64,000 nucleotides of DNA from NCBI GenBank assembly GCA_964570665.1, contig CAZMZH010000001.1, positions 310,001 through 374,000 on the forward strand. The letters run 5' to 3'. Each line of letters opens with the position of its first letter. The stretch's first letter is position 1. Shown here in pieces: positions 53,424 to 63,287 of this stretch. The notes beneath the pieces were generated by a model. The model had not been told where the DNA came from. It did not search any database and was given only the letters and a program-made list of their open reading frames with translations. The position numbers and the translations under genes were made by a program. The stretch is from JAJDAT01 sp964570665 (GTDB lineage: Bacteria; Nitrospinota; Nitrospinia; Nitrospinales; JAJDAT01).

Positions 53424-53966
53424 ATGAATATTTTAATAGTGATTCCAAAAAACCGGTTTGCCGAGGCCGAGCTATTTGGCGTCAAAACTGTATTTGAAGA
53501 AAGAGGAGAAAATGTTGTTATTCTTTCGCCAAGCGGACAAGAAGCGGTTGGAGAAAATAAAACTCGGTTTCAGCCAGATGGGTACTTGATCGACTGGAAT
53601 CATCAACCTGGTTTTTCAGGTAAATACGCGGCGATTATCGTCATTGGCGGGAAAGGCTCCCCAAAGTCTTTATGGCAAGATACCATCTTGCCACAGATAC
53701 TAACCGATCATTATAGAGCCGGTTCGGTCATTGCGGGTATTGGACAATCGGTTGTCGTGTTGGCAAAAACGGGCCTAATTAATGGAAGCTCAGCGGCTCC
53801 AGAGGATGAAAAAACTCGCGCCGTTTTAGATGAAGAAGGTGTAGGGATTGTTGAAAAACCGGTCTACAGACTAGAAAGTATTGTTACCGCAAAAGACGCA
53901 ACAGCAGCCAAAGAGCTTGCCGAAACGATTTTGGAAATTCTAAATGAAAAAAGTACGGAGAGCTGA
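53424..53966 (+). CDS. DJ-1/PfpI-like protein lacking the nucleophile Cys
   Basis: A 180-residue single-domain protein of the DJ-1/PfpI (class I glutamine amidotransferase-like) fold: NILIVIPKNRFAEAELFGVKTVFEERGENVVILSPSG at the start, GYLIDWNHQPGFSGKYAAIIVIGGKGSPKSLWQD, and the elbow region. At the elbow, where active members have a Cys (AICHG), the sequence is AGIGQS, so the catalytic cysteine is absent. It is 1 bp from the convergent oxidoreductase gene. Probably a non-enzymatic binding protein or a divergent enzyme. Confidence 0.8.
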   Translation: MNILIVIPKNRFAEAELFGVKTVFEERGENVVILSPSGQEAVGENKTRFQPDGYLIDWNHQPGFSGKYAAIIVIGGKGSPKSLWQDTILPQILTDHYRAGSVIAGIGQSVVVLAKTGLINGSSAAPEDEKTRAVLDEEGVGIVEKPVYRLESIVTAKDATAAKELAETILEILNEKSTES

Positions 53967-56183
53967 TTATTGTTGGTTGTGTTTAGAAATTTCTACAGGA
54001 ATCGATTTAAAAGCCGGAGTTCTGGATTTTTCATCGCATGTTCTTGGAACTAAAACATTGGCTTCAGGATAATACATCATGACATTCCCCGGTTTTACAA
54101 GAAAAGCCTGAACGCGACCTTCCATATACCCTGTTTCATTTTTGACAGAAACTTTTTCTCCTTGGGATAAACCTAATCTATCTAAATCTTCCGGGTTCAT
54201 AAAAATCGCGTCGCGAGTTTTGGCGCCACGATATCTGTCAAATAAATCGTAAACCACAGTATTGAATTGCCCTTCCGATCGAATCGTGGACAACACAAAC
54301 TCATTTTCGGCTTTTACTTTTTGCTTAGGCAAAGGACAAACGGAAAACTTCGCTTTCCCGCTCTCAGTTGGAAATTTATTATCATGTAAAGCTCTACCGG
54401 GAATAAAAAACTCGTCGCGCGTTTCGTCAATCTTTGCTAATTCTTCTAAACCCGGTATCGCCATTGAAATCGCTTTTCGAATATTCGCGTGGTTCTTAAA
54501 TTCGGCCCAATTAATCGAACTGGAAGACATTAATTTATCTGCAATTTCGGCGATGATGTCCGTCTCGCCGCGAGGACCGGCGTATCTTTCCTTCCCGCCA
54601 TCGCTCATCCTCACATAACTAAACATGCTTTCTTGCGTGGTTTTTTGCGGTTCCTCATCCCTCGCCATAACTGGTAGGATTAAAGAGTTTTTACCCATAC
54701 CTCTAAAATGCCCCGGATTTAATGTGGTATTCATATAGAGGGTAAAACCAATTTTCGAAAACGCCTTCTCCGCATAAGTCGAATCTGGGTTCGCGCCAAA
54801 TAAATTACCGCCCAAATGCCAGGCCAAATCGATTTCTTCTTTTGCCGCCGCTTCGAGACAAGCTAAAGTATCCAACCCATTCGAATCGGGTAGTTTTTTT
54901 CCATAAATTGATTCTAAGTTTTCTAAAACCGTTTTTTTTAGTTGTGGCGTCACCCCAACCGAACCCACTCCCTGCACATTGCTATGGCCACGCAAAGGAA
55001 GTAACCCCGCATTTTTTCGACCAACCATTCCACGCAACAGCGCCAGGTTTACAATGGCCCTTACGTTTTCAACGCCAGAAACGTGATGCGTAATTCCCAT
55101 AGCCCAGGCAAACACTACATTTTTTGCTTTAGCGTATTGATTCGCAATCGCTTCAATTTCTGGACGTTCAACTCCAGCTCTATTTGTAATTTCTTCCCAA
55201 GAAGTTTTATCTAAATCTTTTTTAAACTCCTCAAAACCCTCCGTCGAAGAATCTACGAAATCTTTCGAAAGAATTTTTGGATCGTTCTCGGCTAACGCAA
55301 TCAACGATTTTGCAATTCCCTTCAATAAAGGTAGGTCCGCTCCAAAGTTAGGCTGGACATATGAACTACTTATTTCAGAGCCAAAAAACAAACTCCTGAC
55401 ATCGGAGGGAACGCTAAAATTTTCCAATCCCCGTTCCCGTGCCGGATTGATTGTTATGACGTGGCCACCACGTCGCCTTATTTCCATAAGAGCGCGCATA
55501 AATCGAGGGTGATTCGAAGAAGGATTAGCCCCTATCAAAAATACTAAATCGCAATCGTCCAAATCTTCTAACTTAATAGTCGCCGTTCCGCTTCCTAGAC
55601 TATCGCCCAAACCAACACCCGATGCCTGGTGGCAATAATAAGAACAATTATTCACATTGTTGGTTCCAAAAAACCGGGCAAATATTTGAAGAAGAAATGC
55701 CGCTTCATTAGAAGATCGACCGCTGGCGTAAAAATAACTTCTATCCGGAGAAACGTTTTTCATCGTATCCACAACACAATCCAATGCGGTTTGCCAATCA
55801 ACTTCTCGATACTTGTCGCTCCCTTCCTCGTATAAAACAGGTCGCGTCAACCGACCGCTCAACTCTAGCTGTCGCGGCGTCCAAGAACGCAACTCTTCAA
55901 CTGTATGTTGGTCGAAAAAACCAAATGGCAAAGCGCCTTGCATGTCAGAAGCTTGAGCCTGGAAAGATTTATTACACACTTCAGGAAACTTTCCTTTTTC
56001 GTTGATCAATCCTCCCTTCTGACCGCCCATTCCCAAAGCGCAGGTTTTACAAACGTTCTTAGAAAACAACGCTTTTAGCATGGGAATCACGCCGCCAGCG
56101 CGACGCGACATTTTTAGAGAATATAATATGGAGCCCCAACCTCCAGCTGTTTCGGGCCGATTATCTTTATATCGAGTCGACAT
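53967..56183 (-). CDS. FdhF/YdeP-family molybdopterin oxidoreductase
   Basis: A 738-residue enzyme with the molybdopterin/molybdenum oxidoreductase domains. Near the N-terminus CKTCALGMGGQKGGL (about 44-58), followed by a Cys at VCNK, resembles the short Fe-S region of YdeP/FdhD-linked proteins rather than the full 4Fe-4S motif of classical formate dehydrogenases. Typical later pieces are NNVNNCSYYCHQASG, LVFLIGANPSSNHPRFM, GLLPLRGHSNVQGVGS and the C-terminal MoCo domain EKVSVKNETGYMEGRV. No Sec codon or electron-transfer subunit is seen. The substrate is unknown; acid-resistance and formate-related roles are known only for relatives. Confidence 0.88.
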   Translation of the reverse strand: MSTRYKDNRPETAGGWGSILYSLKMSRRAGGVIPMLKALFSKNVCKTCALGMGGQKGGLINEKGKFPEVCNKSFQAQASDMQGALPFGFFDQHTVEELRSWTPRQLELSGRLTRPVLYEEGSDKYREVDWQTALDCVVDTMKNVSPDRSYFYASGRSSNEAAFLLQIFARFFGTNNVNNCSYYCHQASGVGLGDSLGSGTATIKLEDLDDCDLVFLIGANPSSNHPRFMRALMEIRRRGGHVITINPARERGLENFSVPSDVRSLFFGSEISSSYVQPNFGADLPLLKGIAKSLIALAENDPKILSKDFVDSSTEGFEEFKKDLDKTSWEEITNRAGVERPEIEAIANQYAKAKNVVFAWAMGITHHVSGVENVRAIVNLALLRGMVGRKNAGLLPLRGHSNVQGVGSVGVTPQLKKTVLENLESIYGKKLPDSNGLDTLACLEAAAKEEIDLAWHLGGNLFGANPDSTYAEKAFSKIGFTLYMNTTLNPGHFRGMGKNSLILPVMARDEEPQKTTQESMFSYVRMSDGGKERYAGPRGETDIIAEIADKLMSSSSINWAEFKNHANIRKAISMAIPGLEELAKIDETRDEFFIPGRALHDNKFPTESGKAKFSVCPLPKQKVKAENEFVLSTIRSEGQFNTVVYDLFDRYRGAKTRDAIFMNPEDLDRLGLSQGEKVSVKNETGYMEGRVQAFLVKPGNVMMYYPEANVLVPRTCDEKSRTPAFKSIPVEISKHNQQ

Positions 56184-56334
56184 TTAATACCATTGTTAAA
56201 TTAGCTTGATAGACAATTTTAACTGAGAGCGGCTATTTTAAGCAAGAGTTTGACAACTGGCAACAAACCAATTTTTAAAAGATTGATTCCAAAACCAATT
56301 CGCAAAAAAAGGAATGGCGCTTTGGGGGAGCTAG

Positions 56335-57309
56335 TTAACCCTTTCTAACGGTCGGCCCTAGCATAACAATAAAATTGCGGACAATTGCTAAATCAAACGT
56401 ATCCCGCAAATTTTGCGTCATCAGAGTCAGGGCTTCCATGGGAGACATGGCTTTGCGATATTTTCTCGGCGATACCATAGAATCGTAAACATCGGCAACC
56501 TTGCAAATTCGCGACAAAAGAGAAATCTCTTGTTTGTTGGCTCCTTTGGGATAACCATTGCCGTTGCAATCTTCGTGGTGCTGTCCCACGATTTGCATCA
56601 CTGGCAATTCATAACGTTTCATTCCCTCTAAAATTTCTACTCCGATTTTAGGATGGCCTTGAACGTTTCCCATTTCCTCATCATCCAAGCTTCCCTTTTT
56701 GTAAACGATTTCTTGCGGTATTCGGGATAATCCTAAATCGTGGAACATACCCCCCAAGCCAAGAACGCGAATATCCGCCTTATCCATCTTCGTTTGAATT
56801 CCGTAGCTAATGCAATACATCGCTACATTCACCGAATGCGTGTACACATGATAATCTCGAATCAAATGCTCGGCCACACTTGCAAAACCTTGGTCGCTTT
56901 GGGAAACAACGCCTTCCATAATCTCTAAAACCTCGTCGGCCACACCCAGAACGCTATCGGCAGCGTTATAGTCAAAAAACTCCTGCATAAGCTCTTTGGA
57001 AACGCTGTAAATTTTTTGAGCTTTCCGATGAAGCGGTACTTTTTCGTTATCCGCTAATTTCTTAAGCCGCTTACTTGCTTGAGAGAAGTATTGATCCCGA
57101 TCGTCTTCATGAAAATAGAGATCCTCCTTGAGCGCTCCAATCTGCAATAACTGACGAACTTTAGCTTGATGTTCTGCAGCTTTACCGGCAAAAAGAACGA
57201 ATTTAACTTCGCCATCTTGTAGAGCCTTGATATATATATCGAAACATTGATCGCCATTTCGATCCAAGAACTCTTTATTAAGCGGACGGAACTCGGCTTC
57301 CGGGTGCAT
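56335..57309 (-). CDS. HD-GYP domain phosphodiesterase
   Basis: A 324-residue protein. The N-terminal ~120 residues are unrecognised and helical. The C-terminal HD-GYP domain has HSVNVAMYCISYG, FHDLGLSRIP (HD motif), GHPKIGVEILEG, QIVGQHHEDCNGNGYPKGANKQEISLLSRICKVADVYDSMVSPRKYRKAMSPMEAL, including the GYP signature (NGYPKG) and metal-binding histidines. Expected activity is hydrolysis of c-di-GMP; in the same region the PilZ protein could respond to it. No receiver domain, so the input is unknown. Confidence 0.93.
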   Translation of the reverse strand: MHPEAEFRPLNKEFLDRNGDQCFDIYIKALQDGEVKFVLFAGKAAEHQAKVRQLLQIGALKEDLYFHEDDRDQYFSQASKRLKKLADNEKVPLHRKAQKIYSVSKELMQEFFDYNAADSVLGVADEVLEIMEGVVSQSDQGFASVAEHLIRDYHVYTHSVNVAMYCISYGIQTKMDKADIRVLGLGGMFHDLGLSRIPQEIVYKKGSLDDEEMGNVQGHPKIGVEILEGMKRYELPVMQIVGQHHEDCNGNGYPKGANKQEISLLSRICKVADVYDSMVSPRKYRKAMSPMEALTLMTQNLRDTFDLAIVRNFIVMLGPTVRKG

Positions 57310-57466
57310 TAGAAAAATCGCTTATAAAAATGTGAGTGATTAGATTTACACCAGATTCTGACACTTTTAGGAAGAGACGTCAAGTAAAGGTATTTTCAAT
57401 GACTAATTATCTGCTCTAGTAACCATCTCTAGGCAATAAAGCTAAATACTTTTTTGTAAAAGTGTT

Positions 57467-58687
57467 TTACTCAACGCGTAGAGCATCCATAGGATCGAGG
57501 CGGGAGGCTTTGATGGATGGGTATAACCCGAATAGTAATCCAAGAGCAAGGCATATACCGCAGGATACAATGATGGATAGTTGACTGAGAATCAACGTCC
57601 AGGGACTCCATGCAGCTAACGCTAAAACAATCCCCGAACCGGCGGCGGCGCCAACCACTCCGCCTAAAAATCCAATGACGGCAGATTCCCATAAAAACTG
57701 TTTTACGATATCGCTACGAGTCGCTCCAACAGCGCGACGGACGCCCACTTCTCGCGTTCTTTCTTTTACGGATATCAACATAACAGCCAGTATCCCTATC
57801 CCGCCAACCACTAACGAAATACCGGCAACGCCAACCGTCAGTTTAGTCATGGTTTCTGTAGTTTCCACTTTTACTTTTTCCAACTCTAACTGACTGCGTA
57901 CCGTAAAATCGTCTTCAGAATCATCCTGCAATTTATGTCGATCCCGCAAAACTTCGCCAATCTTAGGAAGAAGGGAATCGATTTCATTTCTCGAAACCGC
58001 CTGGACATAAATTGTATTAATAAAGGTTTGATTCATCACCCTGCGCAATAGAGACGATATGGGTATCATGATAATATCGTCTTGATCCTCGCCATCGGAA
58101 TCCGAGCCTTTTTCGGTAAAAACGCCAATTACGGTGAAGGGTATAAACTCAATGCGAAAGGTTTGTCCTATCGGATTGTCTTCTCCAAATATATTTTTCA
58201 CCGCAGTTCTACCCAATACCGCTACGCGCGCGCCATTATCCACATGGTCTTCCGTTATGGGCTCTCCTGTTTCAATCGAATATTTTCTCACGTCCATAAA
58301 TTCGGGAGTCGTTCCTGAAATATTGGATCGAAAAGCGTTTTGCGCGTATTTTATTCGTAAAGATTCAGAATGAAAAGGTACCGCCCTTTCAATCGCCGGT
58401 ATTTCTTCAATTAAAGCAATCGCGTCTTTAGGCCTTAATGTCGTCACGCTACCGGTTAATTTCATTTTGCCGCCGCGACGTTTTAATTCACCCGCATTGA
58501 TAGTAACCAAGTTTTCTCCCATTTGACGAATGATATCCAACACTTCTTTTTTCGACCCGTTACCTACTGCAACCATAATAATAACGGCGGCAATACCAAT
58601 CACAACGCCTAAAGAAGCCAACGCCGCCCTGGTTTTTCTGGCTTTAAGAGAAATTAGCGCGATGTCTAGGCCCGGAAAAGAATTCAT
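57467..58687 (-). CDS. MacB-type ABC transporter permease (second copy)
   Basis: A permease of the FtsX/MacB family, 406 residues from ATG 58687. The frame stays open further upstream, but those codons overlap the preceding permease gene and give non-protein-like sequence, so the shorter start is used. One N-terminal helix (ALASLGVVIGIAAVIIMVAVGNG), a periplasmic MacB_PCD domain and three C-terminal helices (VAGISLVVGGIGILAVMLISVKERTREVGVRRAVGATRSDIVKQFLWES) are visible. It is the last gene of the operon MFP-ATPase-permease-permease, and probably forms a heterodimer with the other permease. Confidence 0.88.
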   Translation of the reverse strand: MNSFPGLDIALISLKARKTRAALASLGVVIGIAAVIIMVAVGNGSKKEVLDIIRQMGENLVTINAGELKRRGGKMKLTGSVTTLRPKDAIALIEEIPAIERAVPFHSESLRIKYAQNAFRSNISGTTPEFMDVRKYSIETGEPITEDHVDNGARVAVLGRTAVKNIFGEDNPIGQTFRIEFIPFTVIGVFTEKGSDSDGEDQDDIIMIPISSLLRRVMNQTFINTIYVQAVSRNEIDSLLPKIGEVLRDRHKLQDDSEDDFTVRSQLELEKVKVETTETMTKLTVGVAGISLVVGGIGILAVMLISVKERTREVGVRRAVGATRSDIVKQFLWESAVIGFLGGVVGAAAGSGIVLALAAWSPWTLILSQLSIIVSCGICLALGLLFGLYPSIKASRLDPMDALRVE

Positions 58688-58695
58688 GGCCACGG

Positions 58696-59907
58696 TTAAG
58701 CGCGAAGAGTTTCGTCGGGATTTAATTGAGAGGCTTTCCTGGCAGGTTGCACTCCAAATACGAGCCCAATGAGCGCGCACAATACAAAAGCGCCAACAAA
58801 AGGTTCCCAGGTTATGGTAGCAGGCAGTAAATCCAAACGATTGCTTGTTTCGGAAAGGGCAAACCCCACGACCGCCCCCAATAAACCTCCGGCAAGCGAA
58901 ATCAAAATGGATTCGAATAAAAATTGTTGGGCAATATCCAAACGCCTCGCTCCAAAACAACGCCGCACGCCAATTTCTCGAATCCGCTCCCTGATAGAAA
59001 CCAGCATGATGTTCATGATGACTATTCCACCGACTAAAAGCGATACCGTCGAGATCAAAACCAGCATTCGATTCATCGCTTGTTTTTGTTCGGTAACCCA
59101 CTGCATGATGCCCGCCGGAGTGACGTATCGAAAGTCGTCTGCGGCTAACGAAGACAAACCGTGATTTCTTCTAAGAATTTCACTGACAGCCTCCATTGTT
59201 TCAGGAACCGTTTCAGGAACATAGGTGCGCACGCGCATGCTATGCAAATGCGATTGATTTAATAATCGCGACATAGTGGTGGTCAACGGCACCAAAATTC
59301 TGTTATCGGGATCGTATCCGCTTTCGGTAACTCCCTTTTCTACCAATACCCCCACAACTTCAAAAAAAGTGTCGTCGAGACGAACCATTTTTCCAATCGG
59401 ATCTTTCTCGCCAAATATGTTACGTATTGGAGTGGCACCCATTACCGCTACTTTGCGTTTCCGACGCATGTCAGAATCGTTTAAAAAACGCCCGTCTTCC
59501 ATTTCCCAGTCTCTGGCGATCACCCATTCCGGAGTCACTCCATAAGCCCGGGTATCGGTGAATTCTTTTTGGTAGATCGCTTTCAATCGTTTGCGTTGGC
59601 GCGGCACCACTATAGCAACTGTAGGAAGCGCCCGAATATCTTCTGCATCTTGAAGAGTCATGGACTGGGGATCTTCCGCTTTTTTAAAAAATAAACGCCC
59701 CGCTCCTGAATAAACAGAAAAAGATTCCGGTCCGAACCCCAAATTAGCGATCCGCTTTAAGACTTTATTTTTTACGCCTTCTCCAACGGCAATAATAACC
59801 GTCAGCGAAGCGATGCCAACGACAATACCCAGCATCATGAGCGCAGCGTTTACTCGATTCGTTCCTATGCCACGCAATGCTTGCAAAAAATTTCTTAACG
59901 TCCTCAT
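58696..59907 (-). CDS. MacB-type ABC transporter permease (first copy)
   Basis: A 403-residue permease with the same topology as its downstream neighbour: N-terminal helix (LMMLGIVVGIASLTVIIAVGEG), a periplasmic MacB core domain, and C-terminal helices with VLISTVSLLVGGIVIMNIMLVSIRERIREIGVRRCFGARRLDIAQQFLFES. Its ATG overlaps the ATPase stop by 4 bp; the other permease follows 8 bp after. Two different permeases instead of one homodimeric MacB suggest a heteromeric exporter. Confidence 0.9.
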   Translation of the reverse strand: MRTLRNFLQALRGIGTNRVNAALMMLGIVVGIASLTVIIAVGEGVKNKVLKRIANLGFGPESFSVYSGAGRLFFKKAEDPQSMTLQDAEDIRALPTVAIVVPRQRKRLKAIYQKEFTDTRAYGVTPEWVIARDWEMEDGRFLNDSDMRRKRKVAVMGATPIRNIFGEKDPIGKMVRLDDTFFEVVGVLVEKGVTESGYDPDNRILVPLTTTMSRLLNQSHLHSMRVRTYVPETVPETMEAVSEILRRNHGLSSLAADDFRYVTPAGIMQWVTEQKQAMNRMLVLISTVSLLVGGIVIMNIMLVSIRERIREIGVRRCFGARRLDIAQQFLFESILISLAGGLLGAVVGFALSETSNRLDLLPATITWEPFVGAFVLCALIGLVFGVQPARKASQLNPDETLRA

Positions 59908-60584
59908 ATCAGTTCGTCCGAATCGATCAATCCGTCCATTATTCGAATGATTCGATTCCCATGATTGGCGACTTCCGGATCGTGCGTGACTAAAATAATG
60001 GTATTGCCTTCGGAATTAAGTTCGTCGAAAATTTTCATGATCTCGACGCTATTATGGGAATCCAAATTCCCGGTGGGTTCGTCGGCCATAATAATTTTGG
60101 GTCGGTTGATCAAAGCTCGCGCGATAGTGGTTCTTTGCTGTTCGCCGCCAGACATTTGTCCGGGAGCATGGTCCATCCGTTTTGACAGACCCACTTTAGT
60201 CAACGATTCGCTTACCCGATCCTTAGCGTCTTTGGGAGGCTTTTCGCAATAAATCAGCGGCATCATCACGTTATCAAATGCGCTCACTCCCGGGAGTAAG
60301 TGAAAAGCTTGAAATACAAATCCGATTTTTTCGTTGCGGACGCTGGAGAGAGCTCGGTCGCTCATTCCGGCAACTTCTTGTCCGTCTAATAAATAAGATC
60401 CTGTGGTGGGAGCGCCAAGACAACCGAGCAACGTCATTAAGGTGCTCTTTCCGGCGCCAGAAGGACCAATGATGCTTACATATTCGCCTTCTTCAATATC
60501 TAAATCAATGCCTTTAAGAACTTCCGTTTCAAAAGCCTGGTTTTTATAGCTTTTGCGGATTTCCTTCATTTCAATCAGACTCAT
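59904..60584 (-). CDS. MacB/LolD-type ABC transporter ATPase
   Basis: A 226-residue ATPase with Walker A GPSGAGKSTLM, Q-loop FVFQAFHLLPGVS, signature MSGGEQQRTTIARAL, Walker B IIMADEPTGNLD and H-loop LVTHDP. The GEQQR and NLD forms are typical of the MacB/LolD/FtsE group. It powers the two permeases encoded directly downstream; periplasmic delivery is through the adaptor encoded upstream. Confidence 0.95.
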   Translation of the reverse strand: MSLIEMKEIRKSYKNQAFETEVLKGIDLDIEEGEYVSIIGPSGAGKSTLMTLLGCLGAPTTGSYLLDGQEVAGMSDRALSSVRNEKIGFVFQAFHLLPGVSAFDNVMMPLIYCEKPPKDAKDRVSESLTKVGLSKRMDHAPGQMSGGEQQRTTIARALINRPKIIMADEPTGNLDSHNSVEIMKIFDELNSEGNTIILVTHDPEVANHGNRIIRIMDGLIDSDELI

Positions 60585-60662
60585 CGGGGCTTGGGCTTTA
60601 TCCTTTTTTTATTTGAGAGGCGAATTAAAGAACTAGATCAACGCGTAGAAAAAGTTACGCGT

Positions 60663-61946
60663 TTATGATCGACGCCTACGTTTCTTTTTACCGGCTCCTT
60701 GCGGCTTCAAAGGAATACCTACCATATCCCCTGCTTTCAAACCTGAAACGATCTCGATAAACTTGCCATCCCGCCAACCAGATTTAATTTGCGCTTCGCT
60801 CAATGTTCCTCCTCGGTTAACCGTTACCAGTTGCTTATCGCCTTTTCGTTTAATCGCCTTTTTAGGAATTGCAAGAGCGCTCTCTTTTTTATCGGTAATT
60901 ACGGAAACATTTGCCGTCATCTCCGGTCGCAAGAGGTCGATACTAGACTTTTCAATCTCTAAAATCGTTTCATAATTGACAACGTGATCTTTGATCATAG
61001 CCTTTGGGCGAATCTCTCGAACAGTTCCTTTAAATAACTTTTTCGAATAGCTATCAACCGTAAAAGTTGCGTCTTGGCCGACTTTCACTCTTCCTATATC
61101 GGTTTCATCGACATATACGGTCACTTCTAATTTATTGAGGTCGACCAGATTCACAAAAGTTGGGGAATTTAAACTTGCGGCAACCGTTTCGCCTTTTTGA
61201 GTAGAAATTGACGCAATGGTACCATTCGTTGGAGCTATAATAGTTGCGTAAGAAAGCTGGGTTTCCACTTCTTGAAGATCAGCCTTGGCTTTATTGACAT
61301 TGGCTTCTCCCAATTTAATATCGTTTTCTAATTGAGTTTCTTTCAGCTTCAAGCTCTCTTTTGCCGACTTATAACGCGCTTTTAGAACTTTCAATTTTTC
61401 TTGGCTTTCGTCCAGTACCGTGACCGAAACAATTCCTTGTCCGTTTAATTCCTCGTTTCGTTTGAGCATTTTCTCAGCCAGCTCAATTTGGACTTCAATT
61501 TCCTCATATTCAGCTTGGGCTTTGTTGATTTCCAAAGGTCCTTCGTCGACTATTTTATCCAATCGAGCGCGTTGAGCGGACAATTCGGCCTCTCTTTGCG
61601 CCACACGAGCGGCCAAATCCGAATGTTCGACTACGGCAATCACATCTCCCGCCTCAACCGTGTCGCCTATTTGGACAAATAATTGCTCTAATTGCCCAGA
61701 AATTCTAGAACCTATTTTGACTTCAGCCCCAGTTTTAATCGTAACGGTGCCCGTAGCGGATACGGCCTGGCGCAATTCGCGCAATTTGGCTTTAGTAAAC
61801 TCGAAGCGTTTTGTCGAGGAAGCATAGCCGTTTTTGTCCCCTCCACTCACTAATCCTAAAATAGGACCTAAAAGCGCCGGTTGAAATTTCCAAACAACGG
61901 TAGTTCCGATAGTTGCCAATAATAATATAAGAAAAAACTTTTTCAT
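60663..61946 (-). CDS. MacA-like periplasmic adaptor (HlyD/RND-type membrane fusion protein)
   Basis: A 427-residue membrane-anchored protein: N-terminal helix (3-19), lipoyl-like halves (SGTVTIKTGAEVKIGSRISGQLEQLFVQIGDTVEAGDVIAVV and ATIIAPTNGTIASISTQKGETVAA), a long coiled coil between them (about 125-220), then beta-barrel and membrane-proximal domains. It ends in a basic tail (KKKRRRRS). It is the first gene of the exporter operon and would dock to an outer-membrane channel encoded elsewhere. Substrate class cannot be predicted; MacA relatives export macrolides, peptides or lipopeptides. Confidence 0.92.
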   Translation of the reverse strand: MKKFFLILLLATIGTTVVWKFQPALLGPILGLVSGGDKNGYASSTKRFEFTKAKLRELRQAVSATGTVTIKTGAEVKIGSRISGQLEQLFVQIGDTVEAGDVIAVVEHSDLAARVAQREAELSAQRARLDKIVDEGPLEINKAQAEYEEIEVQIELAEKMLKRNEELNGQGIVSVTVLDESQEKLKVLKARYKSAKESLKLKETQLENDIKLGEANVNKAKADLQEVETQLSYATIIAPTNGTIASISTQKGETVAASLNSPTFVNLVDLNKLEVTVYVDETDIGRVKVGQDATFTVDSYSKKLFKGTVREIRPKAMIKDHVVNYETILEIEKSSIDLLRPEMTANVSVITDKKESALAIPKKAIKRKGDKQLVTVNRGGTLSEAQIKSGWRDGKFIEIVSGLKAGDMVGIPLKPQGAGKKKRRRRS

Positions 61947-62099
61947 TGCTGAATCTTAAGAATTTATTTGGATATTACTTCCCATTTTAACATATCGGCT
62001 AAAACCTTCCGAGCCTGAGTTTTAAATAATAATAGGTATTGCAAAGCATCTCTTCTCAGACTTTTCTGATTCTATTTCTCTAAAAAGGTTTAATTGAAT

Positions 62100-63071
62100 C
62101 TATACGTGATTTCGGAGGAGCAACTCTTTTGGGTGAGGATTTAAATAAATCTGGCTTTGTAAATATTCAATTTCATGTTTTCTAGCGTAATGTTGGATTA
62201 ATGTTATCGGAACAATGAGAGGGGTCCATTCGTTACGGTAACTTTCAATGGCTTCTAAAACACCTCGTTTCTCTTCTGTTGAAAGGAGGTTTTTTAAAAA
62301 CCCCATCATATGCATTAAAACGTCGGTATTCTTTTTAGCGGTGCTTTTAAACGTCAACGTTTCCATGAAAATTTTACTATAGGCGTTTCGAACATCCATC
62401 CACTTTCCTTTTTTTAAACCTCCAACCAGTTTTCCCAAGATTTGATAATTTTTCCTGTTATGAGATAAAAGTAAAAATTTATGCTCCGTGTGAAATTTAA
62501 CTAAAACTCCAGCATTTGCTTTTTTTTCAAATAACTTCATCAGACGATGGTAACTAAAAACGCGAACAATGAAATTCCCTCTGATTTTAGGGTCGTTCAA
62601 ACGTTCTTCATCCTCAACAGGAATTAACGGAAAACGTTTTATAAATGCGTTGGCAAACATCCCTCGACTACGTCGAATACTAGAGCTACCCGGTTCCGAA
62701 TATACCGGCACTCTCTCTAAACCACATGAAGGGGACTTACTTTTAAAAATGTAACCGCATAGATTAGAGTCCTTTAATTCTCTAGTTCTCTTTGTTAAAT
62801 ATATATTCATTTTGGCAGTCCAATTGGTACCCGATTTAGAGCCGATCATTTTAGGATTTTCAGGATCGCCATAAAGACTTACCGTCTCGCGAGGAACCCC
62901 CATGCCAACTTCCATTTCTGGGCAAATGGGTATCCATGTGAAAAATCGACCGAGGATATCCTTCGTGTATCGATGTTGTTTATGCTCGCCATTCCATCGA
63001 ACCTCCTCGCCTAAGAGACAACTACTAACGCCAATACAAATCTTTTCACTGATAAGTTTTTTGTCTTCCAT
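62100..63071 (-). CDS. DUF523-DUF1722 two-domain protein (YbbK/YbgA-like)
   Basis: A 323-residue protein. The N-terminal DUF523 half has IGVSSCLLGEEVRWNGEHKQHRYTKDILG and PICPEMEVGMGVPRETV, then LCGYIFKSKSPSCGLERVPVY, with conserved cysteines. The C-terminal DUF1722/YbgA half has GVLVKFHTEHKFLLLSHNRKNYQILGKLV and HMMGFLKNLLSTEEKRGVLEAIESYRNEWTPLIVPITLIQHYARKHEIEYLQSQIYLNPHPKEL. The function is uncertain; in some bacteria homologs occur near photolyase or DNA-repair genes. No such gene is adjacent here. Confidence 0.93.
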   Translation of the reverse strand: MEDKKLISEKICIGVSSCLLGEEVRWNGEHKQHRYTKDILGRFFTWIPICPEMEVGMGVPRETVSLYGDPENPKMIGSKSGTNWTAKMNIYLTKRTRELKDSNLCGYIFKSKSPSCGLERVPVYSEPGSSSIRRSRGMFANAFIKRFPLIPVEDEERLNDPKIRGNFIVRVFSYHRLMKLFEKKANAGVLVKFHTEHKFLLLSHNRKNYQILGKLVGGLKKGKWMDVRNAYSKIFMETLTFKSTAKKNTDVLMHMMGFLKNLLSTEEKRGVLEAIESYRNEWTPLIVPITLIQHYARKHEIEYLQSQIYLNPHPKELLLRNHV

Positions 63072-63287
63072 CCTTTATCCAGAGAAAGTTCTTAATCGCT
63101 TGGTAAAACATTAATTTTTTTAAATAACTTTTTTATTCTACATTAGTATCTTGAGGAGAAAATATCCACAAACTCAATCATATTTTAAAAATAAAATGTC
63201 GTTCCAAGATAAGCCCTGGAGTTTGCCATGATATTTTATGCTATTTTATTTGTTAATTAATCATCTGTACCGCCCAACCTATTCTTA

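Noticed and set aside
58688..59101. Long upstream extension of the second MacB-like permease (to 544 residues)
   Set aside because: The extra residues overlap the preceding permease gene in another frame and read as non-protein-like sequence; ATG 58687 fits the family length and topology.
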